From Streptomyces qaidamensis (lineage in GTDB: Bacteria > Actinomycetota > Actinomycetes > Streptomycetales > Streptomycetaceae), in the NCBI RefSeq assembly GCF_001611795.1, contig NZ_CP015098.1, forward strand, positions 2,728,001 to 2,792,000: a DNA stretch of 64,000 nt, read 5' to 3'. The notes under the pieces are model-generated. The model ran no database searches. It saw nothing but the letters and a program-made list of their open reading frames with translations, and was not told where the DNA came from. A program made the position numbers and the translations under genes. Of the stretch, positions 18,193 through 26,743 are shown in pieces (the first letter of the stretch is position 1; each line of letters starts with the position of its first letter).

Positions 18193-18385
18193 GCTCTCAA
18201 CCACTCCAAGCTCCGTGCATCGGGATTTCGCCCGGCCCGGCCTCGGTCCCGAGTCCTAGGGCTTTCGCAATCCCAAGGAAAGGTCAAGTTTTCGTTAGGG
18301 TGCCGAAGCAACGGAATAGTTGCCTCGACATACAAGGTTCCCACTCCACGTAACCCGACGCTCCCGGCCTGGAGGCCCTCCTCAC

Positions 18386-20125
18386 ATGACGCAGACGACG
18401 ACAGACCGCCCGGCCGGCAGAGCGAGCGGGGCCGTGGTCCCGGTGCTCGCCTTCGCGGGCATCGTTGTCGCGGTGATGCAGACCCTGCTCGTTCCGGTGA
18501 TCAAGGATCTGCCGCAACTGCTGGACACCTCCCCCAGCAACGCCACCTGGGTCCTCACCTCGACCCTCCTCTCGGGCGCGGTCGCCACCCCCATCATGGG
18601 CCGCCTCGGCGACCTCTACGGCAAGCGCCGCATGCTGATCCTCAGCCTGGCCGTGATGGTCGTCGGCGCCCTGGTCAGCGCGCTCACCAGCGATCTGCTG
18701 CTCATGATCACCGGCCGTACGCTCCAGGGCTTCGCGATGGGCGCCATCCCGCTCGGCATCGGCCTGATGCGCGACATGCTGCCCCGCGAGAAGCTCGGCT
18801 CGGCGATGGCGCTGATGAGCTCCTCCATAGGCGTCGGCGGCGGCCTCGCCCTGCCCGCCGCCGCCCTGGTCGCCCAGCACAGCGACTGGCACGCCCTCTA
18901 CTACGGTGCCGCCGGCCTCGGCCTGCTCGCGATCGCCCTCACCCTCCTCGTCGTACCGGAGTCCCCGGTGCGCGCCGAGGGCACCTTCGACCTGCCGGGA
19001 GCGCTCGGCCTGTCCGCCGGGCTCGTGCTGTTCCTGCTGCCGATCACCAAGGGCAGCGACTGGGGCTGGGCCTCCGGCACCACGCTCGGCCTGTTCGCCG
19101 CCTCGGCGGTGGTGCTCCTGCTGTGGGGCGTGATGGAGCTGCGCCTGAAGGCCCCGCTGGTCGACCTGCGCACCACGGCCCGTCCCGCCGTCCTCTTCAC
19201 CAACCTCGCCTCGATCATGGTCGGCGTCTCCTTCTACGTCGTCTCCCTGGTCCTGCCCCAGCTGCTCCAGCTCCCGAAGTCCACCGGCTACGGCCTCGGC
19301 CAGTCGATGGTCGTCGCGGGTCTGCTCGTCGCGCCGCTCGGCCTGACGATGATGTTCACGGCGCCCGTCTACGCGCGGCTGTCCGCGAAGTACGGTCCCA
19401 AGGTCACCCTGATCCTCGGCCTGCTGATCATCGCGATCGGCTACGGCGCCGGTCTCGGGCTGATGAGCGCCGCCTGGCAGAGCCTGGTCATCTCCGTTCT
19501 GCTGGGCGCGGGCATCGGTCTCGCCTACTCCTCGCTGCCCGCGCTGATCGTGGGCGCGGTCCCGGCGTCGGAGACGGGTGCGGCCAACGGCCTCAACACG
19601 CTGATGCGCTCCATCGGTACGTCGGTGTCGAGCGCCGTGATCGGCATGGTGCTGGCGAACACCGCGAACAACGTCGGCGGCGTCGAGATCCCGACCATGC
19701 ACGGCTTCCGGGTGTCCTTCCTGATCGCGACGGGTGCGGTGGCCGTGGGCCTGCTCCTGGCGCTGTTCCTGCCGGGCCGACGGCCGTCGGAGAAGCCGCA
19801 GTTGCGTGCGAGCAGCGAGGAGGACGCGGCGCTGGAGCGCGCCGAGCGGGTCCTGCGCGGTTTCCGCGGCCGGGTGCTGGCCGCCGACGGTGCTCCGGTC
19901 GCCCGCGCCAGGGTCACGCTGATCGACCGCCGCGGCCGCCAGGCCGGGGCGACGCTCTCCGCCGAGGACGGCAGCTACGCGCTCGCCGTCCCCGCGCAGG
20001 GCTCCTACGTCGTTGCCGCCCGGGCCACGGGGCACGGCCCGCTCGCCTCGTCCGCGACCCATGCGGGCGACGAGCGCCCGGTCGACCTGGACCTGTCGCT
20101 GCCGGGCGAGACGGTCTCCGCCTGA
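18386..20125 (+). CDS. MFS transporter with C-terminal carboxypeptidase-regulatory-like domain
   Basis: A 580-residue protein. Residues 1-470 form a DHA2-like MFS transporter (motif GRLGDLYGKRRMLIL). Residues about 490-580 (GFRGRVLAADGAPVARARVTLIDRRGRQAGATLSAEDGSY) form a beta-sandwich domain of the CarboxypepD_reg type, which is usually extracellular or periplasmic. Placed after an even number of spans it would be cytoplasmic, which is odd. The pair of MFS genes shares a 193-base divergent promoter region with AT-rich sequence near 18280-18345. Confidence 0.87.
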   Translation: MTQTTTDRPAGRASGAVVPVLAFAGIVVAVMQTLLVPVIKDLPQLLDTSPSNATWVLTSTLLSGAVATPIMGRLGDLYGKRRMLILSLAVMVVGALVSALTSDLLLMITGRTLQGFAMGAIPLGIGLMRDMLPREKLGSAMALMSSSIGVGGGLALPAAALVAQHSDWHALYYGAAGLGLLAIALTLLVVPESPVRAEGTFDLPGALGLSAGLVLFLLPITKGSDWGWASGTTLGLFAASAVVLLLWGVMELRLKAPLVDLRTTARPAVLFTNLASIMVGVSFYVVSLVLPQLLQLPKSTGYGLGQSMVVAGLLVAPLGLTMMFTAPVYARLSAKYGPKVTLILGLLIIAIGYGAGLGLMSAAWQSLVISVLLGAGIGLAYSSLPALIVGAVPASETGAANGLNTLMRSIGTSVSSAVIGMVLANTANNVGGVEIPTMHGFRVSFLIATGAVAVGLLLALFLPGRRPSEKPQLRASSEEDAALERAERVLRGFRGRVLAADGAPVARARVTLIDRRGRQAGATLSAEDGSYALAVPAQGSYVVAARATGHGPLASSATHAGDERPVDLDLSLPGETVSA

Positions 20126-20156
20126 CCCACCCCGCCCGACCCGGCTACTCACCGGT

Positions 20157-20184
20157 ACCCCCTGTCGTCCTCTCGGCAGGGGGT
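20157..20184 (+). terminator. Hairpin after MFS gene
   Basis: ACCCCCTG pairs with CAGGGGGT around a 12-base loop, 31 bases after the MFS stop. It lacks a T tail, as is common for Streptomyces terminators. Confidence 0.6.
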
Positions 20185-20229
20185 GCGGCACGATGGCGCC
20201 CTGACCGTCGTACGACCGAGAGGAACCCC

Positions 20230-20880
20230 ATGCCCGCGGCGCCGAAGCCCGAGATCCTGGCCGCGTTCGAGGCGGCGAAGGGGTTCATGCCCGTCGGCGA
20301 GGGGCTGGCACTGTACGCGGCGGCCGTGGAGGCCGGGCGGCTCGGGCTGCCGCTGCTGGAGGTCGGCACCTACTGCGGCCGGTCCACGATCCTGCTCGCC
20401 GACGCGGCCCGCGAAGCCGGGGTCAGCGCGCTCACCGTCGACCACCACCGCGGCAGCGAGGAGCAGCAGCCCGGCTGGGAGTACCACGACCCGGAGACCG
20501 TCGACCCGGAGGTCGGGCTGATGGACACGCTGCCCACGTTCCGCCGCACGCTGCACCGGGCGGGTCTGGAGGAGCACGTGGTGGCGCTGGTCGGGCGTTC
20601 CCCGCGGATCGCCGCATTCTGGCGGACGCCGCTGGGCTTCGTCTTCATCGACGGCGGCCACACCGACGAGCACGCAGGCGCCGACTACGAGGGCTGGGCC
20701 CCGCACGTCGCCGAGGGCGGCCTGCTGCTCATCCACGACGTCTTCCCCGACCCGCAGGACGAGTTCACCGGCCAGGCCCCGTACCGGATCTACCTCCGGG
20801 CGCTCGCCTCCGGCGCCTTCACGGAGGTCTCGGCGACGGACTCGCTGCGGGTCCTGCGCCGCACCGGCCCGGGCATCTGA
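20230..20880 (+). CDS. Class I SAM-dependent methyltransferase (Methyltransf_24 type)
   Basis: A 216-residue protein with LPLLEVGTYCGRSTILLADAA as the SAM-binding motif, LTVDHHRGSEEQQPGWEYHDP, and FVFIDGGHTDEHAGADYEGWAPHVAEGGLLLIHDVF, the layout of cephalosporin-hydroxylase/O-methyltransferase-like proteins. The substrate is unknown. ATG at 20230 follows AGGAAC. It has its own promoter region after the upstream hairpin. Confidence 0.85.
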   Translation: MPAAPKPEILAAFEAAKGFMPVGEGLALYAAAVEAGRLGLPLLEVGTYCGRSTILLADAAREAGVSALTVDHHRGSEEQQPGWEYHDPETVDPEVGLMDTLPTFRRTLHRAGLEEHVVALVGRSPRIAAFWRTPLGFVFIDGGHTDEHAGADYEGWAPHVAEGGLLLIHDVFPDPQDEFTGQAPYRIYLRALASGAFTEVSATDSLRVLRRTGPGI

Positions 20881-20987
20881 GCGAACGGCTGGGCGGGTGA
20901 ACCGCACCCCCCGCACCCCCGCCCGGTCGGCCCACGGGCGGCGTGGCGCGTCGGCGGGCGACCGCCGCTGCCCAAGGATCCGGGCGC

Positions 20988-21275
20988 GTGGCACACACCT
21001 TCGCAGAGCTCGTGGAGAAGCAGCGCGCGGCGGACGAGGCGTACGCCCGCGTGCGTCAACTCCAGGACGCGTACGGGCCGCCCACCCAGACCAAGTGGAG
21101 CGACCAGCAGACCACCACCTGGGAGACGGCCTGGCGCGCCTGGCGCGATCTCGCCCGGGACGTCCAGGCGGCGGTGACCGGGTACGCGAAGCAGGAGGGC
21201 ACACCGCGCCCGGAGGTGGAGGCGCGGGTGAAGGAGGCGGTACGGCGCGGGGGCGGCGGCGGGAACGGAACGTAG
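20988..21275 (+). CDS. Small hypothetical protein (95 aa)
   Basis: A helical, soluble protein, VAHTFAELVEKQRAADEAYA then TKWSDQQTTTWETAWRAWRD, with a glycine-rich end. The GTG at 20988 has AAGGA upstream; an earlier frame extension is very Arg-rich and unlikely. No domain is recognised. It is compact, Trp-rich and probably conserved in Streptomyces. Confidence 0.65.
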   Translation: MAHTFAELVEKQRAADEAYARVRQLQDAYGPPTQTKWSDQQTTTWETAWRAWRDLARDVQAAVTGYAKQEGTPRPEVEARVKEAVRRGGGGGNGT

Positions 21276-21337
21276 CCGACGCCCGGTCGGACCGTCCGCG
21301 GCCCGCCGCCCCCGCGCGCGCCCGCTAGGGTGGCTGC

Positions 21338-22294
21338 GTGTCGTACGCAGGCCCGGACTTCGAACCTCCCCAGAACCGCCGCCCCCGCCGCGGCCCCCTC
21401 ACCGTCGCGCTCGCCGCGCTGGTGCCGGGTGCGCTGCTCGGCTGGCTGGTGTACGAGACGGTGGGCGGTTCGGGGGACGACGGGGGCTCGGGGCAGGCGA
21501 CCGTACGGTCCTCCCCGCCCGCCGCGTCGAGCGCGCCCGCCGACGACGCCAAGGAGCCGGACGCCTCCCCGAAGCCGAAGCCCCCGGACACGCCCTCGGC
21601 CTCCGCGCCCGCCGCCTCCGGCCCGCTCAAGGGCAAGGTCGTCGTCATCGACCCGGGGCACAACCCGGGCAACTTCCAGCACGCTTCCGAGATCAACCGC
21701 ACGGTGGACATCGGGACGAACTCGAAGGAGTGCGACACCACGGGCACGTCCACCAACGACGGTTACACCGAGGCGAAGTTCACGCTGGACGTGGCGCACC
21801 GGATGCGCGCGCTGCTGGAGGAGCAGGGCGCCACGGTGAAGCTGACCCAGGACGCCGACCGGCCTTACGGGCCCTGCGTGGACGAGCGGGCCCGGATCGG
21901 CAACCAGGCGAAGGCCGATGCCGTGGTGTCGGTCCACGCGGACGGCTCGGGTGCCGGCAACCGCGGCTTCCACGTGATCCTGCCCGGTTCGGTCAAGGCG
22001 GGCGCCGCGGACACCAGGGCGATCGTCGGCCCCTCCCGCGACCTCGGCGAACACGTCGTCGGCCGCTTCGTCGCGGTCACCGGCAGCGCGCCCTCCAACT
22101 ACGTCGGCGACGGCAGCGGTCTCGTCACGCGTAAGGACCTGGGCGGTCTCAATCTGTCAACGGTTCCCAAGGTGTTCATCGAGTGCGGCAACATGCGCGA
22201 TAGCAAGGACGCGGCGTTGCTCACCAGCGGCGCGTGGCGACAGAAGGCGGCGCAAGGGATCTCCGAGGGAATCGTGAGTTTTCTGCGCGGGTAG
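21338..22294 (+). CDS. N-acetylmuramoyl-L-alanine amidase (Amidase_3), membrane-anchored
   Basis: A 318-residue exported enzyme. Residues about 20-42 are one hydrophobic anchor (LTVALAALVPGALLGWLVYE), then a Ser/Pro/Ala linker to residue 95, then the zinc amidase domain with the ligands in VVIDPGHNPG, GYTEAKFTLDVA and VVSVHADGSG. It cleaves the lactyl-amide bond between MurNAc and the stem peptide in the cell wall. The C-terminal E of IECGNMRDSKDA is the usual catalytic Glu. Start is GTG at 21338. Confidence 0.92.
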   Translation: MSYAGPDFEPPQNRRPRRGPLTVALAALVPGALLGWLVYETVGGSGDDGGSGQATVRSSPPAASSAPADDAKEPDASPKPKPPDTPSASAPAASGPLKGKVVVIDPGHNPGNFQHASEINRTVDIGTNSKECDTTGTSTNDGYTEAKFTLDVAHRMRALLEEQGATVKLTQDADRPYGPCVDERARIGNQAKADAVVSVHADGSGAGNRGFHVILPGSVKAGAADTRAIVGPSRDLGEHVVGRFVAVTGSAPSNYVGDGSGLVTRKDLGGLNLSTVPKVFIECGNMRDSKDAALLTSGAWRQKAAQGISEGIVSFLRG

Positions 22295-22452
22295 TCCGAG
22301 GCCGGCAGATCCCGGCGGACACCCTGACGGGGCGGACGATAGGGTCCTCCTTACGATGAGGGGCCACCCCCGCGCTTCACACCGAGTCCGGACGGCGGCA
22401 TGGTGACAGCGACGCCTCTACCGACGATGAGACGACCTACGAAGGACCTGAA

Positions 22453-23295
22453 GTGAATATCCGCTCCCTCACTCGGGGCGACGGCGTGGTGATCGGAGCA
22501 GCGGTATTGCTGTTGATCGCGTCGTTCCTCGACCTCTACTCGTTCGACAATGTCCCCGACAGCGTCGACCTCCCCAGCCTGTGGGGCAGCGGCCCGGTCG
22601 TGTTCAGCGTCGTGCTGGCCGGGATCATCGGCGCCGCGCTCGTCGTCGTCGGCCGGGGTCTGCCGCAGGCCCCGAAGATCGCGGGGCTGGAACTCGTCCC
22701 GTTCGGCGTCGCCTTCACGGTGTTCGCCGCGTGGAGCGCGCTCGGCAACATCTTCGACGTGCCGGGCGGTTTCGACAACATCGGTGAGAGCGGCAGCTCC
22801 GGCGCCCCGAGCCCCGGCATCGGCATGATCCTCGCACTCGTCGCCACGCTGCTGATGGCCGCCGCCGCCCTCGCCACCCCCCTCGTCCCGGCCCTCAAGG
22901 GCGCCCTGCTCCCGGCCCCCCGCCCGGCCGCCCCGCAGCCCTACGGCGCCCAGCCCCCCGGTGGTTACGGCTACCCGGGCGCGCAGCAGCCCGGCGGCTA
23001 CGGCCAGCCGCAGCCGGGGCAGCCCGGGCAGCCCTTCGGCGGGCAGCCCCAGCAGGCGCAGGCCCAGCCGCAGCCGCAGCCGCAGCCGCCGGCCGGGGAC
23101 TTCTCCCCGTTCTGGTTCGCGGTGCCGGTGCCGCGGCCGCTGTTCGCGGAGGACGGCTCGCCCACGCCGATCGCCGAACTCGCCCCGGGTACCTGGTACC
23201 TGGCCGTCGAGCAGCGCGGTGCGGCCCTGGTGGCCCAGACGCAGGACGGCCGCCGTGGTGTCCTTCAGGACACGTCGGGCATCCAGCGCGGCTGA
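22453..23295 (+). CDS. DUF5336-like integral membrane protein with Pro/Gln-rich cytoplasmic region
   Basis: A 280-residue protein with four hydrophobic segments in the first 160 residues (GVVIGAAVLLLIASFLDLY; VVFSVVLAGIIGAALVVVG; and two more), then a PGGYGYPGAQQ/PQPQPQPP-type low-complexity segment and a C-terminal conserved block (WYLAVEQRGAALVAQTQDGRRG). Similar four-TM proteins are common in actinobacteria with unknown function. GTG start at 22453 with GAAGGACC upstream. Confidence 0.75.
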   Translation: MNIRSLTRGDGVVIGAAVLLLIASFLDLYSFDNVPDSVDLPSLWGSGPVVFSVVLAGIIGAALVVVGRGLPQAPKIAGLELVPFGVAFTVFAAWSALGNIFDVPGGFDNIGESGSSGAPSPGIGMILALVATLLMAAAALATPLVPALKGALLPAPRPAAPQPYGAQPPGGYGYPGAQQPGGYGQPQPGQPGQPFGGQPQQAQAQPQPQPQPPAGDFSPFWFAVPVPRPLFAEDGSPTPIAELAPGTWYLAVEQRGAALVAQTQDGRRGVLQDTSGIQRG

Positions 23296-23311
23296 GCCCT
23301 TCAGCGCCTCT

Positions 23312-23341
23312 CGGCCCCTCGCCCTTCCGGGCGGGGGGCCG
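23312..23341 (+). terminator. Hairpin terminator after membrane protein gene
   Basis: CGGCCCC-tc-GCCC pairs with GGGC-gg-GGGGCCG around a TTCC tetraloop, followed by TTGT. It separates the membrane protein gene from the LLM oxidoreductase. Confidence 0.75.
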
Positions 23342-23367
23342 TTGTCGTACAGTCGGCGTCCCGTCAG

Positions 23368-23382
23368 CTGACACATCGTCAG
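23368..23382. promoter_or_regulatory. CTGAY-N5-GTCAG element, LLM oxidoreductase gene
   Basis: CTGACACATCGTCAG ends within the ribosome site of the LLM gene and lies 10 bases before its ATG. A bound repressor here would block transcription or early elongation. Confidence 0.55.
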
Positions 23383-23391
23383 GAGGCAGGC

Positions 23392-24405
23392 ATGCGGCTC
23401 GGTCTCGCGCTCGGCTACTGGGGCCGCGGCCCCTCCCCCGGCCATGTGCCCCTGGCGCAGGCGGCCGAGCGGCTCGGATACGACTCCGTGTGGACGGCGG
23501 AGTCCTGGGGCTCGGACGCGTTCACACCGCTCACCTGGATCGCGGCCCACACCTCCCGGATCCGGCTCGGTACGGCGGTCGCGCAGATGGCGGCCCGGTC
23601 ACCCACCACGACCGCGATGCACGCCCTCACCCTGGACCACCTCTCCGGCGGCCGCATGATGCTGGGCCTCGGCCTCTCCGGCCCGCAGGTCGTCGAGGGC
23701 TGGTACGGCCGCCCGTTCCCCGCCTCGCCGCTCACCGCCACCCGCGAGTACGTCGACGTCCTGCGGCAGGTGCTGCGCCGCGAGGCCCCCGTCGAACTGG
23801 CGGGCCGCTTCCACCCCCACCCCTACCGGGGTCCGGACGCCACGGGCCTCGGCAAACCCCTCAAGCCGATCACGCACCCGCTCCGCCCGGACCTGCCGGT
23901 CCTGCTGGGCGCGGAGGGCCCGAAGAACGTCGCCCAGACGACCCGGATCGCCGACGGCTGGCTGCCGCTGTACTGGTCGCCGACCCGGCCGGAGGTCTAC
24001 GGCCCGGCCCTGGCCGACCTGCCGGAGGGGTTCCTCGTCGCCCCCATGGCCCAGGTCCGGGTCTGCGACGACGTCGCCGAGGGCCTGCTGCCCGTCAAGA
24101 CCATGCTCGGCTTCTACATCGGCGGCATGGGGCACGCGGCACGCAACTTCCACGCCGACCTGATGGCCCGCATGGGCTACGAGGAGCAAGCCCGCCGGAT
24201 CCAGCGGCTGTTCCTCGAAGGCCGCAGGCAGGAGGCCGTGCTGGCGGTCCCCGACGCCTTCGCCGACGAGATCTCCCTGGTCGGTCCGCGTGAACGCATC
24301 GCCGAGCGGCTGGAGTCGTGGCGCAAGGGGCCGGTGACGGACCTCCTGGCCCTCGCGCCCGACCCGCACACCCTGCGGGTGCTCGCCGAGCTCAACTCCC
24401 GGTGA
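23392..24405 (+). CDS. LLM-class F420-dependent oxidoreductase (Rv3520c-like)
   Basis: A 337-residue luciferase-like protein with the class signature TAESWGSDAFTPLTWIAAHT, LDHLSGGRMMLGLGLSGPQVVEGWYG and PVLLGAEGPKNVAQTTRIADGWLP. Members use reduced F420 to reduce or oxidise small organic substrates. The segment SGPQVVEGWYG recalls the mycobacterial Rv3520c subgroup, which lies in the cholesterol gene cluster of M. tuberculosis. Here the same CTGAY-N5-GTCAG element that marks the other catabolic genes is found at its start. The steroid link is inference. Confidence 0.87.
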   Translation: MRLGLALGYWGRGPSPGHVPLAQAAERLGYDSVWTAESWGSDAFTPLTWIAAHTSRIRLGTAVAQMAARSPTTTAMHALTLDHLSGGRMMLGLGLSGPQVVEGWYGRPFPASPLTATREYVDVLRQVLRREAPVELAGRFHPHPYRGPDATGLGKPLKPITHPLRPDLPVLLGAEGPKNVAQTTRIADGWLPLYWSPTRPEVYGPALADLPEGFLVAPMAQVRVCDDVAEGLLPVKTMLGFYIGGMGHAARNFHADLMARMGYEEQARRIQRLFLEGRRQEAVLAVPDAFADEISLVGPRERIAERLESWRKGPVTDLLALAPDPHTLRVLAELNSR

Positions 24406-24441
24406 GGCGCGAGTCCCTTCGCGGGATGCGGCCGGGGCCGG

Positions 24442-25191
24442 TCACCAGAAGATCGCGATCGCCTCCAGCGTCACCTCGCGGGTCTCCTCGCGCCAGCCGG
24501 TCATCTTGCCGAGGCAGCGGGCCGTGAAGGTGCCGGCCGGGATCGAGCGGCGCGCGTTCCCGGGTGCCACGACCCGCATGGACACCGGGGGCTGCTCCTC
24601 GCCGTACTCGGCCCGCAGCTCGAAGCCCTCCGCCACGTCCGGCACCCGGGTGAACACGCCCTTGACCGAGACGAACTCACCGATGCGGCTCAGCGTCACC
24701 GCGCGGCCGTCGGCCAGGTTGGCGGAGAGGTTCCGGTTGGGGACGACGGTCAGGGTGGTCAGGTCGGCGTGGACGATGGCGTCGGCCCGGTCGAAGGCCT
24801 CCATGACCACGCCGATCACGTTGATCGGCTTGTCCTTGCGCACGAACTTGCGGAACGTCTCCTGGCTGACGTCCCGCTTCAGCCGGAACCGGAACAGGAA
24901 TGTCAGCACCCGGCTCCAGAAGCCGACACTCGTGTCGACCTTCGTCCGCAGCTCGACGGCCTCCTCCAGCGCGGACCGGTAGTTGCCGAGCTCGTACAGG
25001 TCCATCACCGCCTGCTCGTCCAGATACAGGCAGATGCTGTACGCCGACTGCCAGCGCCGCAGGTGTCTGCGGCGCTCCTGGGCACGTCGCACCAGGACCA
25101 CCGCGAGCACCACCGCGCCGGCGGCCGTGGCCAGCCAGACCGTCATCCACGGCCACCAAAGGCTCCACCACAGTGCGTCAGTGACAGCCAC
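24442..25191 (-). CDS. Uncharacterised membrane-anchored protein, third gene of SBP/VWA operon
   Basis: A 249-residue protein with a strong N-terminal hydrophobic stretch (WWSLWWPWMTVWLATAAGAVVLAVVLV) and a basic stop-transfer, so the rest (about 215 residues) is probably cytoplasmic. The soluble part has a helical region (SICLYLDEQAVMDLYELGNY) and a beta-rich C-terminal half. GTG start after AAGGAG, overlapping the end of the VWA gene by 14 bases, so coupled translation is likely. No named family is recognised with confidence. Confidence 0.75.
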   Translation of the reverse strand: MAVTDALWWSLWWPWMTVWLATAAGAVVLAVVLVRRAQERRRHLRRWQSAYSICLYLDEQAVMDLYELGNYRSALEEAVELRTKVDTSVGFWSRVLTFLFRFRLKRDVSQETFRKFVRKDKPINVIGVVMEAFDRADAIVHADLTTLTVVPNRNLSANLADGRAVTLSRIGEFVSVKGVFTRVPDVAEGFELRAEYGEEQPPVSMRVVAPGNARRSIPAGTFTARCLGKMTGWREETREVTLEAIAIFW

Positions 25192-26743
25192 GGATCTCCT
25201 TGAAAGCCTCGGAAAGGGACGAGCCGGCGGCCTCTACCATCCGTCCGCCCGTTCGCGCCGCCGCACGCCGCAGCTCGCCGGCGTCGGCCTCGCCGAAGTG
25301 GACGGGGTAGGTGGGGACGGCGGTGCGCACGGCGGCGGGCAGCGCCTGGTGACGGCGTACGAACTCCGCGTAGGGCAGGCCCGCGTTGTTCTCGCCGTCG
25401 GTCATCAGGACGAGTGAGACGGAGCGGTCGGGGTCGGCGGCCAGCTCGCGGGCGGCGGTGCGGTAGCCGTGGTCGAGGGCGGACCACACGGCGGTGGCGT
25501 CACCATAGCCGCCCCGGGCGACGGCGTCGGCGAGGGCCGTCAGGTCCTTCGGGCCGGTGACGGTGACGGTCTTCTCCCCCCGCACCCGGCCGCCGAAGCG
25601 GACGACGGTCAGCCGCTCGCCCCGGTGGAATCGGGTGAACTTGCCGGAGGCGGAGGAGTCCGCCCCGCTGAGCCCGGCGAAGGCCTCGCGCAGGGCGGCC
25701 ATCCGGGCGCCGCGCATCGAGCCGGAGAAGTCGAGCAGGAAGACCACCTGGCCGGCGGTGCGGCGGTCGGGATCGCCGTAGTCCGCCAGCAGGGTTTCGA
25801 CGACGGCGGGCCGGTCGGGGTAGAAGAGCGCGTTGCCGACCGCCTCGCGCAGCCGCGCGTCCCGCGTGACGGTCGTGTTCACGGGGCGGCGCAGAGTGTG
25901 CCGCATGATCTGCCGCTGCACCGAGTCGCGGCGCAGCCACTGCGTGACCTTGTCGTACGCGGTGCGGTGGGCCGGGTTCAGCAGGAGCAGCGGGAAGTCC
26001 GCCAGGACCATGCCGTCCTCGGGGCGGACGACCTCCAGACGGTCGTCGAGGCGGCCGGAGGCGTTCAGGGCGAGCAGGTCGGACTCGTAGGTGATGAGGG
26101 CGTCGGCCTCGCCCTGGTGGTCGGCGTAGGAGTCGACGAGGGCGGGTCCGGTGTCGGCCGTGAGGGTCTGGCCGGAGCGGAAGCCGCGCAGCCGGTCGCA
26201 GGAGACGTCCTCGGGGCGCAGGGCGGCCCCGGTGCCGGCCGCGGCGGTGGCGACGCCGACGAGGGCGGCGAGCCCGCTGCCGGCGTGCCGGGGGTCGGCC
26301 ATGCCGAAGCGGACCCTGCCGGTGGCGGCGGCGTCGGCGATGTCGGCCCAGGTGAGCCGGGCGCCGGGCACCCGGGCGCGCAACTGCCGCGCCACCTCGG
26401 GCTTCAGGCCGATGACGACGGGGGACGTCATGGTGGCCGTGCGCTGCAGCCCTCTGGTCGCGTTCCTGTCGGTGAGGCGCAGATAGCTGTCGGAGGACAG
26501 CCACGCGAGGTCGTACCGGCCGCGGTCCGGGGCCCTCGTCTCGGCGTCGGCGCGGTGCTCCATGCGCAGGTCGACACCGGTCTCGTCCCGCAACTCGTCG
26601 AGCAGCGGGGCCAGTACGGCGAGGTCGGGGCCGGCCAGCACGCGCAGCCGGACCGGGTCGTCGCCGTCGCCGCCCGAGCAGGCGGTGACGAGGGAGGTGA
26701 CGAGTACGAGGCAGAGCGCCAGCAGGCCCGCGCCGCGCCTCAC
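25178..26743 (-). CDS. Lipoprotein with solute-binding-like domain and von Willebrand factor A domain
   Basis: A 521-residue protein. It has a lipoprotein signal (lipobox LVTAC, Cys near 22). Residues about 30-310 resemble an ABC-type solute-binding protein (VRLRVLAGPDLAVLAPLLDE; FGMADPRHAGSGLAALVG). Residues about 335-521 are a VWA domain with a complete MIDAS start DFSGSM and later TDGEN. It would sit on the outer face of the membrane as a metal-dependent protein-binding factor. The GTG start overlaps the preceding stop (GTGA), so it is coupled to the upstream binding-protein-like gene. Confidence 0.85.
   Translation of the reverse strand: MRRGAGLLALCLVLVTSLVTACSGGDGDDPVRLRVLAGPDLAVLAPLLDELRDETGVDLRMEHRADAETRAPDRGRYDLAWLSSDSYLRLTDRNATRGLQRTATMTSPVVIGLKPEVARQLRARVPGARLTWADIADAAATGRVRFGMADPRHAGSGLAALVGVATAAAGTGAALRPEDVSCDRLRGFRSGQTLTADTGPALVDSYADHQGEADALITYESDLLALNASGRLDDRLEVVRPEDGMVLADFPLLLLNPAHRTAYDKVTQWLRRDSVQRQIMRHTLRRPVNTTVTRDARLREAVGNALFYPDRPAVVETLLADYGDPDRRTAGQVVFLLDFSGSMRGARMAALREAFAGLSGADSSASGKFTRFHRGERLTVVRFGGRVRGEKTVTVTGPKDLTALADAVARGGYGDATAVWSALDHGYRTAARELAADPDRSVSLVLMTDGENNAGLPYAEFVRRHQALPAAVRTAVPTYPVHFGEADAGELRRAAARTGGRMVEAAGSSLSEAFKEIRGCH

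Noticed and set aside
16474..20880. A 1468-codon open frame on the plus strand
   Set aside because: It is antisense to, or out of frame with, two MFS transporters and a methyltransferase with clear motifs; its text is Arg/Gly/Pro-rich without domains. Only its last 217 codons, in the methyltransferase frame, are real.
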